From: JACJVV01 sp964581515
Lineage (GTDB): Archaea; Nanobdellota; Nanobdellia; Woesearchaeales; JACJVV01
DNA: 8,138 nucleotides
NCBI GenBank assembly: GCA_964581515.1
Contig: CAZOOV010000018.1
Location: forward strand, 1 to 8,138
Direction of reading: 5' to 3'
The position numbers were made by a program, and so were the translations under genes. The notes under the pieces were generated by a model. That model was not told where the DNA came from and ran no database searches. It worked only from the letters and a program-made list of their open reading frames with translations. Shown piece after piece: positions 1-7,138 of this stretch; the first letter of the stretch is position 1; every line of letters begins with the position of its first letter.

Positions 1-1
1 T

Positions 2-1054
2 TGCATTGTTCTCTTCATGTATGGGCATTTTGTTTTTTTAACTATCGCAAGTCCTACACTTTCCATAGCCAAGACAGAAGGATTGCTTTTTGTTCTTACA
101 AAAGCCTTTCGATTCTTGGGACAATTCGCTTATTTCATGCCTTTGCTGACAGGTTGTATATTAAGAGCAGGTATAGGAAAAGTAAAGAACCAGAATCCTA
201 ATCTCAAAATAAGGAATATAGTCTTTAATGGAATCATACTAATTGTTATAGGATTTCTAATGAACATGATCACTTTTGGAATTATGAAAGCTTTTTCATG
301 GAATATCCTACAAACAATAGCAGTCTCATGTTTACTAACTGTCATCATATTCAAGCTTTTTGGAGAGATAGGATTAATTCTGGCCAGTTTTTTGATATTA
401 TTATTCTCATCTTATATAGCTCAATTATTTTCCCAATATAATTCTTATTATTTTGTAGGCATATTCATTGGAAATACAACAAAGTTTATTTTCTGGCCGA
501 TCCTGCCATGGGCATCATTTGTCTTTATCGGATTTCTGTTGGCTCACTATTATATAAAAAGCAAAAACAGCACATATTATAAATATTCTGTCTTTTCGAT
601 TTCAGTCATCTGCATATTGATTGCATTTCTAAGAGGAGAAGTCATCCAACCCATATACAAAGATTTTGTTTTTGCTCCGTTCATAATACAACCTGCATTG
701 GGTTATCTTCTAATTGCTATAGGCCTTTTTTGTATATTATTATTGCTTCTTAATGAGTTTGAAGAAAATATAAAACTAAGAAAATATGGAATTATAAATT
801 CATTCAGCAAAGGGATACTTTGGATCTACATAGTCCAGATGATCCTGATATATAAAATGAGAACTATTAGTTGGAGGATAATTCCGGGTTTCAGTGAAAA
901 AGTGACAAGCAATGTTATAGTGATGAAATATTTGATTTTATATTGTGGATTATTCATAATGGTTCTTCTTGTATCATGGTTGGTAGGATACCTCTGCATA
1001 AGATTTTTACAGGAGAAAAGATTTATTATAATATTAAGAAAGGTTCAGAAATAA
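2..1054 (+). CDS. Multi-pass membrane acyltransferase, HGSNAT/DUF1624-like (5' end missing)
   Basis: The reading frame is open from base 2, so the true start lies upstream. The first visible ATG (base 17) is probably internal, because the codons before it continue the hydrophobic helix (CIVLF-MYGHF). In this family the first helix follows a short D-x-x-RG motif, which would be just off the window. Numbering from that ATG, about nine hydrophobic segments are visible (roughly 3-14, 34-50, 69-90, 97-113, 118-136, 162-180, 191-205, 225-246, 302-328). Other family-like signs are the early GHF, a conserved-looking NILQTIAVS segment (96-104) before a helix, and an FWPILPW motif (159-165) leading into a helix. 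These fit polytopic membrane acyltransferases of the heparan-alpha-glucosaminide acetyltransferase/DUF1624 group, which move acyl groups to sugars or similar acceptors. The stop codon directly abuts the ketosynthase start, so cotranscription is likely. A role in passing the synthase product to an acceptor is inference. A general acyltransferase-3 protein is the main alternative. Confidence 0.7.
   Translation, partial: CIVLFMYGHFVFLTIASPTLSIAKTEGLLFVLTKAFRFLGQFAYFMPLLTGCILRAGIGKVKNQNPNLKIRNIVFNGIILIVIGFLMNMITFGIMKAFSWNILQTIAVSCLLTVIIFKLFGEIGLILASFLILLFSSYIAQLFSQYNSYYFVGIFIGNTTKFIFWPILPWASFVFIGFLLAHYYIKSKNSTYYKYSVFSISVICILIAFLRGEVIQPIYKDFVFAPFIIQPALGYLLIAIGLFCILLLLLNEFEENIKLRKYGIINSFSKGILWIYIVQMILIYKMRTISWRIIPGFSEKVTSNVIVMKYLILYCGLFIMVLLVSWLVGYLCIRFLQEKRFIIILRKVQK
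1038..1043 (+). promoter_or_regulatory. Weak Shine-Dalgarno-like GAAAGG before the ketosynthase gene
   Basis: GAAAGG lies inside the end of the acyltransferase gene and stops 11 nt before the ATG at 1055. The match to the 16S tail is partial and the spacing is somewhat long. Because the upstream stop directly abuts this ATG, translational coupling or reinitiation may matter more than this site. Confidence 0.35.
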
Positions 1055-3109
1055 ATGAGCAGATACAAATCAGATGACATATGTATTGTGGGGGTTGGTT
1101 GTATACTGCCAGAAGCAAAGAATATTGAAGAGTTTTGGAATAATCTTATGGAATCAAGATGTTCCATTGGACCAATACCTAAAGAGAGATGGGATAAGGA
1201 TATTTATTACAGTAAAGATAAGAAAGAGGAAGATAAAACATACTCACATGTAGCTGCTTATGTTGAAGATTCTATTCTAAAAAGGAATTGTAAGGATTTA
1301 GGTCTAAAATGGATCAGAAACAATCGCTTGCAGATAATGGCTGTAGAAGCATCTAGACAGGCATTGTTATGTCTAAATAAGACAAAACTCCAGAAAAAGA
1401 AAGTTGACATATTTCTCGGATGCGGTGATCTTGATGAAATTTTGTCATTGAATTGCTTCTATCAGAACAAGGAAGACTGGATAAAGGAACTGCCAAGTAA
1501 AAACTCCAAAGAGAAAGATGAGATTCTTAGAGAGATGAAGAGATTCTCACTGCTTGATAAGGTGACTCCCGATGACATTGAAGCTACAATCCAAGCAACA
1601 TCTATGATCAAGCTAATAAAAGATAGGTTTAATATTAAAGGAGAAGGTTGTCTTATTGATGCTGCATGTGCATCTTCATTGGCTGCAATAGACACTTCAA
1701 TATCAAGATTAAAGAATCATGAAGCAGATCTTATAATAACAGGGGGTGTTGAATCGCATTTAGGACCGAGTTCCTTCGTTCTTTTTTCAAAGAATGGAGC
1801 TATGTCTAAAGATAAATGTCTGCCATTTGACAAAAGAACTGATGGGCTTAGTCTGGGAGAAGGAAGCGTTATCTTTGCTCTTCAGAGGATAGAAGATGCA
1901 ATAAAAGATAAAAATAAGATTTATGGAGTGATAAGAGGATGCGGATCATCTAGCGATGGCAAGAATTCAAGTATTTTCTCTCCGAGTGTCGAAGGACAAG
2001 TCATGGCATATAAAAAAGCTTATAGTGGATTTGAAGATGCTATTCCTGATTACATAGAATGTCATGGTACTGGTACTAAGATTGGGGACCCAACAGAAGT
2101 CTCATCTTTGAATGCTTTTTTCAAAGATAAGAAGATTCCAATAGGCTCAGTTAAAAGCTTGATAGGGCACACAAGATCAGCTGCAGGTGCTGCAGGACTT
2201 CTAAAATGCCTGTTATGCATTAAGAATAGAATTATACCCCCGTCAAAATATCATAAGAATCCTCTTCCAAATATGAAAAAATTATTCTTGAATAAGAAAA
2301 TCATCAAATTGAACAAAAAAAATGAGCCTCTGCAGGCAGGGGTGTCATCTTTTGGATTTGGAAACATCAATTTCCATTTATTTCTAGAAGAATACAAAGA
2401 AGAATCAGAAATTATTGAGAAAAAAACTATAGAGGACAAAGACAATACTATCGCGATAGTAGGATATACAGATATATCTGATATTGACCCGTATGAATAT
2501 ATTAAGAAGAATGATCTAAGGATCCCTCCAAAAAGCATTGAACAGACTGATATTCTTCAATTAAAAGGGATTATTGGAGCTCTTGAAGCATTTAAAGATG
2601 CAAAAATCAATCTTGATGAGAACATTAAAAGAAATACAGTAGTGATATCAGCAAGCAGGCTATTCTTAAACCATGCAAAGGATTTTGGCATGAGAGTAAG
2701 GCACCTGGAATTCAATAAGATTCTACAGGATTATGACAAGACAATTAGAGATGATATAATGAGCAAGATTAAAACTTATTCTAAGATAACTGAAGACACT
2801 GGAGCAGGGATATTGAACAATGTCATCGCAGGAAGGATATGTAATTACTTTGATCTCAAAGGGAAGAATTTCAATGTTGATGCTGATTCAAATACAATAC
2901 TTGCTGCTATGAACATTGCTGTACAGGAGATTAAACTGAACAATTCCCTAGTGCTTCTTTTTTGTTCAGATGATGAACTAAACAGGAAAGATAAATGCAT
3001 AGATCGAAAGAAAACATATTGCTTGTTATTGGCAAGTCAAGATTATGCTAAAGATAATGAATTAGAGATAAAAAGAATAATTAAGAATATTTCATATGAA
3101 GATGTATAA
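1055..3109 (+). CDS. Type I ketosynthase with an appended degenerate KS-like domain
   Basis: This protein catalyses the decarboxylative Claisen condensation of a type I polyketide/fatty-acid synthase. Residues about 6-446 form a complete KS: IVGVGCILPE at 11-20, active-site Cys205 in DAACASS, His337 in HGTGTKIGDPTE, Lys367 and His372 in KSLIGHTRSAAGAAG, and the closing SFGFG loop at 432-436. The Cys-His-His set is intact. The motif style resembles KS domains of PUFA synthases (PfaA), enediyne PKSE and heterocyst glycolipid synthase. Residues about 465-665 form a second, shortened KS-like region lacking the active Cys (Ser612 sits at that position) and lacking the HGTGT/GHT half. No AT or ACP is present here; these begin in the next gene, whose start overlaps this stop by 14 nt. 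The chosen ATG directly follows the upstream stop and places the KS N-terminal strand at the expected distance. The KS call is very secure; the product class is not. Confidence 0.95.
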   Translation: MSRYKSDDICIVGVGCILPEAKNIEEFWNNLMESRCSIGPIPKERWDKDIYYSKDKKEEDKTYSHVAAYVEDSILKRNCKDLGLKWIRNNRLQIMAVEASRQALLCLNKTKLQKKKVDIFLGCGDLDEILSLNCFYQNKEDWIKELPSKNSKEKDEILREMKRFSLLDKVTPDDIEATIQATSMIKLIKDRFNIKGEGCLIDAACASSLAAIDTSISRLKNHEADLIITGGVESHLGPSSFVLFSKNGAMSKDKCLPFDKRTDGLSLGEGSVIFALQRIEDAIKDKNKIYGVIRGCGSSSDGKNSSIFSPSVEGQVMAYKKAYSGFEDAIPDYIECHGTGTKIGDPTEVSSLNAFFKDKKIPIGSVKSLIGHTRSAAGAAGLLKCLLCIKNRIIPPSKYHKNPLPNMKKLFLNKKIIKLNKKNEPLQAGVSSFGFGNINFHLFLEEYKEESEIIEKKTIEDKDNTIAIVGYTDISDIDPYEYIKKNDLRIPPKSIEQTDILQLKGIIGALEAFKDAKINLDENIKRNTVVISASRLFLNHAKDFGMRVRHLEFNKILQDYDKTIRDDIMSKIKTYSKITEDTGAGILNNVIAGRICNYFDLKGKNFNVDADSNTILAAMNIAVQEIKLNNSLVLLFCSDDELNRKDKCIDRKKTYCLLLASQDYAKDNELEIKRIIKNISYEDV
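2447..3052 (+). other. Pseudo-ketosynthase region (residues ~465-666), truncated and Cys-less
   Basis: After the complete KS, the protein starts a second thiolase-fold-like segment: NTIAIVG (464-470), a helix like the usual residue run before the active site (LQLKGIIGALEAFKDAKI, 501-518), then VIAGRICNYFDLKGKNFNVDADSN (590-613). Aligned by eye to the canonical VDAACASSL, the nucleophile position is Ser612. The region then has a compressed end (YCLLLASQDYAKD, 655-667) resembling the segment after the active site, and the gene stops. The C-terminal half with the two catalytic histidines is absent. Degenerate KS regions occur in PfaC (chain-length factor) and before the AT in PfaB. Here too the next domain, in the following gene, is an AT, so the PfaB-like arrangement is the closest parallel. 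A structural or dimerisation role is inference. Confidence 0.7.
3096..3109 (+). other. 14-nt overlap and alternative starts at the pseudoKS/AT gene junction
   Basis: The ATG at 3096 lies inside the end of the ketosynthase gene in the +1 frame, and a second in-frame ATG at 3102 would shorten the overlap to 8 nt. No Shine-Dalgarno sequence precedes either one (upstream is TTAAGAATATTTCAT). The overlap suggests translational coupling, which would help keep the two halves of the synthase in balance. In the downstream frame the nearest upstream stop is TAA at 3078-3080, so a frameshift fusion could only occur in the short stretch between it and 3107. Confidence 0.6.
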
Positions 3110-6100
3110 TAACAAGATAAAAACAAGTAGCTCTGGAACATATTTCGGTAGATATAAGGCTAAAATAGATGAATATCAAGGAATTGATCCCTCTAAGAGA
3201 TGCATCATCTTTGCAGGACAAGGTGGTGCTTCTCCCGGTATGTTAAAAGAGTACTACAACAATCATCAGATCGTTAAAGATATCTTCATGCTTGCTGATA
3301 AACTTGCTAAAAATAAAGGATTAAGCCCAATATCGCATTTCATAACAAAACCAAATAATATACCGATAGAATTTTTCTATTGTTACCAGAATCTATGCCT
3401 TTTTACATTAGAGGTTGCAATATTTAATGTTCTCAAAAAGAAGAACTATATTCCTGAAGTGATAACCAGCCATAGTTTTGGTGAATATGCAGGTTTGGTG
3501 TGCAGTGGAATAATCTCGTTTAGCGATATGTTTAATTTCATATTCATCCGGGAGAAAGCATGCCAAGATAAGGAACGATCAGGCATTATGATTGTAACCA
3601 ATACAGATGAAAAAAGCATCCTAAAGATCATAAAAAAAGATGAATTTTACTTTGCAAACTATAACAGTCCAAAACAAACAGTTATTGTTGCAGACAAGAA
3701 TAAATGTGAAAAAATTAAGGATAACATAAAGAAAGCAGGTTTTAAGGCTAAAATATTGGATAACATACCGCAACCGTATCATAGTCCTTTTATGAATGAC
3801 GTTAAAGATAAACTTGATTTATACTTACAGAAGAAGAAGATAAAAGTTAATACTCCTGAGATTAAATTTTATTCTTCAGTTATAAAGAAACAATTAAGCA
3901 ATAAGAATTTCAATAAAAAAGATATTGACTTTATATTAAGAAATCAAATAACAGAACCAGTTGATTTTATCTCAAGTATAAGATCTATTAAAGAAGATGG
4001 CATTAACAATTTCATAGAGATAGGCCCTAAGCCTTTGTATATATCATTTATACCTGATATATTAGATGAGGCCAAAGCTAGTTTCTTCACCAGGTATATT
4101 GACGCTAAAACTACAAAGAGGAAAGATGAGGTAAAAGGCAAGAAAAGTCCTTTCTTCTCGAAAATAAGCGAGATAATTGGTAGGATTACTGGATATGAGA
4201 TCGAGAAGATTTCAGTAGAGGATAAATTTCAAGAGGATCTTGGTATCGACTCAATAAAAAAGGCCGAAATACTTCTGACAGTTCTTGATGAATCAAATAT
4301 TAAAGTAGATGATGACTTTAGTATTTCTGATTTCACCAATATATCTCAGGTTGTCGATTATATCGAGAAACCAAAGGATAAGGAAATAATTGACGAAGAG
4401 AAGAGAATAAGTAGCAATATTCAAAGATATAAAGTTAGATATATTAGAAAAGATATTCCGGATTTATACATTGAATCCAGCGAAAATACAAATCCGATAA
4501 TAGTGAGCCTATCAGAGATTATTAAGGATTCAGAAGAGATCTACTCAAAAATAAGAAAAGAGATAGGAAATAAGAGAGAAAATATTGTGATATATGATGA
4601 TCAAAATATATTTAATGACGAGATTGAGAATCTTAATGCCAAAAATGAGATTAATAGCAGATTAATCCCTGTAATTGATTTTTTCTACTCTTTAATAAAA
4701 GAAGTCAAAGAGATTAGATGGAGCTTATTTTTCATAACATTCAATGATAACCCTTTCGTATGTGGATTACATTCATTCTTTATGTCTCTGAATAAAGAAC
4801 TTAAAGAAAGCAGTTATAAAAATATTCAGTTTAAGAATAAGATCAGCATCAGAGAAATGATAGATATAATTGCTAAAGAACAATACCAGCCTATTGAAGT
4901 GAAAGTAATATATGAGAAGAGAAAAAGATATGTTGAAAGACTAATACCATGCAAAGAGGATAAAAATAGCCTGGATTATAATGAGGATTCTATAATAGTT
5001 GCTTTCGGAGGATCAAAAGGCATCACATACTCCTTAATTGAAGGAATAAATAAAGATTTTAAGCCTTTTATTTACTTAATAGGTAGAAGTAAGAAAGAAG
5101 ATAAGATCGTGAGTAATAACATTAAGAAATTAAGAGACTCAAATAATAATGCTAATGTTGAATATATACAAGCTGATGCAATGGATTACAATAACGTTCT
5201 TAAGATACTATCTAAGATAAAAAACAGGCATAATAGGATTGATCTATTAATAAATGGGACTGGAAGCATGCTTGACAGTCTTTTAAAGAATAAATTAGAG
5301 AAGAATATTAAATTTGAGCTTTATAATAAGATACTGCCAAGTTTTAACATACTTAAATCTGCTATGATCACTAAACCAAAACGTGTTATTAATTTCACGT
5401 CTATTGTATCAAGATACGGGAATAAAGGGCAGACTGTATACACATGTGCTAATGAGATTATTAATTACTTAAGTGAATATTTCAATAAAATTAACAAAAA
5501 GACATCCTCATCAGCAATAAATTGGGGACCATGGGATAGAATAGGTATGACAAGCGAAAGAAGAGTTATTTTCAACCTTAAAAGACAAAAGATTCCTTTA
5601 ATCAACCCAGAAAAAGGCCTTGAGCTTTTCTATAAAGAGATTACAGGGATAGATAATTGTTCAACATATATTCTAGATAAGATTTCTGAAATAAACTATA
5701 AATTCCAGCATAATGACATCCAGAAGTATAAAAATATCATAGGTAACATATCTACAAAACTGGGTGGCAATTTAAGTTCTGTAGAATTTCTAAGAACTTT
5801 CTCTCTAGATGAAGACTCATATCTGAAAGACCATAAAATTAAAGGACTCTATTATGTTCCTGCTGCAATGGGCATAAGCATGTTCGCATGTGTGGCCCGA
5901 TTATATTTCGATGAAGAATTTATCATAAATAATTTTGATATAAAAAATCCAATAATACTAAAAGATAAAGTCGATGTAAGGATAAATACAATGACCAGAA
6001 AAAACGGGATACATATGGATATCTCGACAAATGTTAAGAATTATAGCTGTGATATTGAGAGATCGCAGGATCAAGAGGTAATAAAGAGAAAGATTAAAAA

Positions 6101-6563
6101 ATTCAGCTCTGAAATTCTAATCAATAGCCTGTATTCAGAATATTATTTTAAAGATTCCATAAGATTTGGACCAAAATTTCAGAATATGCATTCCGTGTTT
6201 CTTGATACAGACAATAATTTTATTATTAAAACAAATAATCTTCGATTATCAGAATATACAGGAGAACACCTATATGACAGGCTTATTCAGTGGTTTGATT
6301 TAGGATTTCAAGCATTAGGATATTTTACTTTATATAAGCATAGGATCCAATCCCTGCCTTCTTCTATTGATAAAATAAGAATATTCTTTAATGTCAAAGA
6401 GACAGAAAATGTAATCATTATCCCTGAGATCAAAAGTGTTAAAGGGGATGTAATGATATTAAATGATCTTGGTGAAGTAATGATGCTAATGGAAGGGGTA
6501 ACACATGGAAAAGCTAAGACATATGACGAAGACAAGATAATAGTAAAGAAATTAAAACAATAA
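3096..6563 (+). CDS. AT-ACP-KR-DH multidomain polyketide/fatty-acid synthase subunit
   Basis: This 1155-residue protein carries the remaining synthase domains. The acyltransferase (about 35-325) has GQGG at 41-44, nucleophile Ser127 in SHSFGE, Arg152 expected to bind the malonyl carboxylate, and His229 in PYHSP. The acyl carrier protein (about 352-425) has the phosphopantetheine Ser386 in LGIDSIKKAEIL, typical of PUFA/PKSE carriers. A ketoreductase structural half (about 440-620) precedes the catalytic KR (about 630-850), with FGGSKGIT at 637-644, Lys745, Ser769, Tyr782 and Asn786 (YTCAN), and NWGPWD. The dehydratase (about 896-1140) has a perfect HX3GX4P from His913, GPKFQ at 1025-1029, and Asp1068 or Asp1061 as the second catalytic residue. 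No enoylreductase, thioesterase or second ACP is visible. The missing KS is supplied by the upstream gene and the ACP-activating PPTase by the downstream gene, so the three are one machine. Start ATG 3096 or 3102 cannot be separated. Domain calls are secure; the product is unknown. Confidence 0.95.
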   Translation: MKMYNNKIKTSSSGTYFGRYKAKIDEYQGIDPSKRCIIFAGQGGASPGMLKEYYNNHQIVKDIFMLADKLAKNKGLSPISHFITKPNNIPIEFFYCYQNLCLFTLEVAIFNVLKKKNYIPEVITSHSFGEYAGLVCSGIISFSDMFNFIFIREKACQDKERSGIMIVTNTDEKSILKIIKKDEFYFANYNSPKQTVIVADKNKCEKIKDNIKKAGFKAKILDNIPQPYHSPFMNDVKDKLDLYLQKKKIKVNTPEIKFYSSVIKKQLSNKNFNKKDIDFILRNQITEPVDFISSIRSIKEDGINNFIEIGPKPLYISFIPDILDEAKASFFTRYIDAKTTKRKDEVKGKKSPFFSKISEIIGRITGYEIEKISVEDKFQEDLGIDSIKKAEILLTVLDESNIKVDDDFSISDFTNISQVVDYIEKPKDKEIIDEEKRISSNIQRYKVRYIRKDIPDLYIESSENTNPIIVSLSEIIKDSEEIYSKIRKEIGNKRENIVIYDDQNIFNDEIENLNAKNEINSRLIPVIDFFYSLIKEVKEIRWSLFFITFNDNPFVCGLHSFFMSLNKELKESSYKNIQFKNKISIREMIDIIAKEQYQPIEVKVIYEKRKRYVERLIPCKEDKNSLDYNEDSIIVAFGGSKGITYSLIEGINKDFKPFIYLIGRSKKEDKIVSNNIKKLRDSNNNANVEYIQADAMDYNNVLKILSKIKNRHNRIDLLINGTGSMLDSLLKNKLEKNIKFELYNKILPSFNILKSAMITKPKRVINFTSIVSRYGNKGQTVYTCANEIINYLSEYFNKINKKTSSSAINWGPWDRIGMTSERRVIFNLKRQKIPLINPEKGLELFYKEITGIDNCSTYILDKISEINYKFQHNDIQKYKNIIGNISTKLGGNLSSVEFLRTFSLDEDSYLKDHKIKGLYYVPAAMGISMFACVARLYFDEEFIINNFDIKNPIILKDKVDVRINTMTRKNGIHMDISTNVKNYSCDIERSQDQEVIKRKIKKFSSEILINSLYSEYYFKDSIRFGPKFQNMHSVFLDTDNNFIIKTNNLRLSEYTGEHLYDRLIQWFDLGFQALGYFTLYKHRIQSLPSSIDKIRIFFNVKETENVIIIPEIKSVKGDVMILNDLGEVMMLMEGVTHGKAKTYDEDKIIVKKLKQ
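4149..4370 (+). other. Acyl carrier protein domain with phosphopantetheine serine
   Basis: Residues about 352-425 of the AT-ACP-KR-DH protein form a four-helix carrier domain. LGIDSIKKAE places the attachment serine at Ser386 (TCA at 4251-4253). Only one copy is present, unlike PUFA synthase PfaA proteins, which carry several tandem ACPs. This resembles PKSE-type synthases, which have one. The PPTase encoded 2.2 kb further on is the obvious partner for loading the cofactor. Confidence 0.9.
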
Positions 6564-6564
6564 A

Positions 6565-7137
6565 ATGATAATTGCAGCTACGAAAATTGAAAATATGAAT
6601 TACAGCCATCAAAGAGCGGCAGCTAACAGTCTGTTTAACAAGATTGTCCAGGATGATGATAACTCATCAATAACTCATACAGAGACTGGAAGACCGATAA
6701 TAAACAAGATGAATGTTGATATATCATTATCCCATAAAGAAGATATTGTTTATGTAGGGTTGGTTGAAAAACCATTTAGGATTGGATTAGATGTGGAATG
6801 GATAAAAAGTGAGACAAAAAACAAGTTAATATATGATTATGTAATATCAAAAGGAGAGGAAAAGAGCATTAAAAAGTTCATCGATGAGAATAATTATTCA
6901 AAGGAAGAAATCACAAGAATAATATGGTCAATAAAGGAGGCATTTTTCAAATGCATAGATTATAAATTCCTTCCCAGAAAAATAACAATTAAAGATATTA
7001 ATCTAAATAATGTAGATATTAAACCTGATGCTTTAATTAGCAGGATAATTAGTAAACAAAACTTAAATTTCCATGAGATTAAGTTTATTATTACTAAGGA
7101 ATATGTATTTTCATACTGTATAATGAAGGAGCTATAA
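6565..7137 (+). CDS. Sfp-type 4'-phosphopantetheinyl transferase
   Basis: This 190-residue enzyme is expected to transfer the phosphopantetheine arm of CoA to the ACP serine of the adjacent synthase, in the cytoplasm and with Mg2+. The family motifs appear in order: GRPIINK at 42-48, the SLSHKED segment with His57, IGLDVEW with metal ligands Asp76 and Glu78, and WSIKEAFFK with Glu125 and Lys124. An N-terminal R-containing helix (SHQRAAANSLF, 14-24) matches the usual family start. The length is short but near the range for compact Sfp-type enzymes. The ATG sits 1 nt after the synthase stop with no Shine-Dalgarno, so reinitiation by ribosomes finishing the synthase is likely. Enediyne PKSE proteins carry a PPTase as their last domain, right after DH; here it is a separate gene in the same position. 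It may also serve other carriers in the cell. The assignment is strong. Confidence 0.92.
   Translation: MIIAATKIENMNYSHQRAAANSLFNKIVQDDDNSSITHTETGRPIINKMNVDISLSHKEDIVYVGLVEKPFRIGLDVEWIKSETKNKLIYDYVISKGEEKSIKKFIDENNYSKEEITRIIWSIKEAFFKCIDYKFLPRKITIKDINLNNVDIKPDALISRIISKQNLNFHEIKFIITKEYVFSYCIMKEL
7126..7131 (+). promoter_or_regulatory. Shine-Dalgarno AAGGAG for the flavoprotein gene
   Basis: AAGGAG lies in the last codons of the PPTase gene, 7 nt before the ATG at 7139. It is the best ribosome-binding site in the operon and supports this start. It also suggests that this gene is translated more independently than the PPTase, which has no such site. Confidence 0.65.
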
Positions 7138-7138
7138 A

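Noticed and set aside
1..201. 66-codon plus-strand frame beginning at TTG at base 1.
   Set aside because: It overlaps the acyltransferase in another frame and shows no recognisable motif; the overlapping frame encodes clear membrane helices.
2251..2538. 95-codon minus-strand open frame within the ketosynthase gene.
   Set aside because: It is antisense to the end of the intact KS and the linker. The predicted peptide is low-complexity and hydrophobic, and there is no start signal.
1055..6563. Assignment as a canonical PUFA synthase (pfaA/pfaB).
   Set aside because: There is one ACP rather than tandem copies, KS and AT are on different proteins, and no PfaC-type DH pair or PfaD reductase is visible, so I gave no gene symbols.
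1055..6563. Assignment as an enediyne biosynthesis cassette.
   Set aside because: The domain order is similar, but none of the enediyne accessory genes (such as the E10-type thioesterase or the conserved E3-E5 genes) is in the window, and the pseudoKS region is not a PKSE trait.
6933..6940. AAAGGAGG inside the PPTase gene, a strong Shine-Dalgarno-like string.
   Set aside because: It encodes the conserved IKEAF motif (codons for Lys124-Glu125), and no good start codon and frame follow it.
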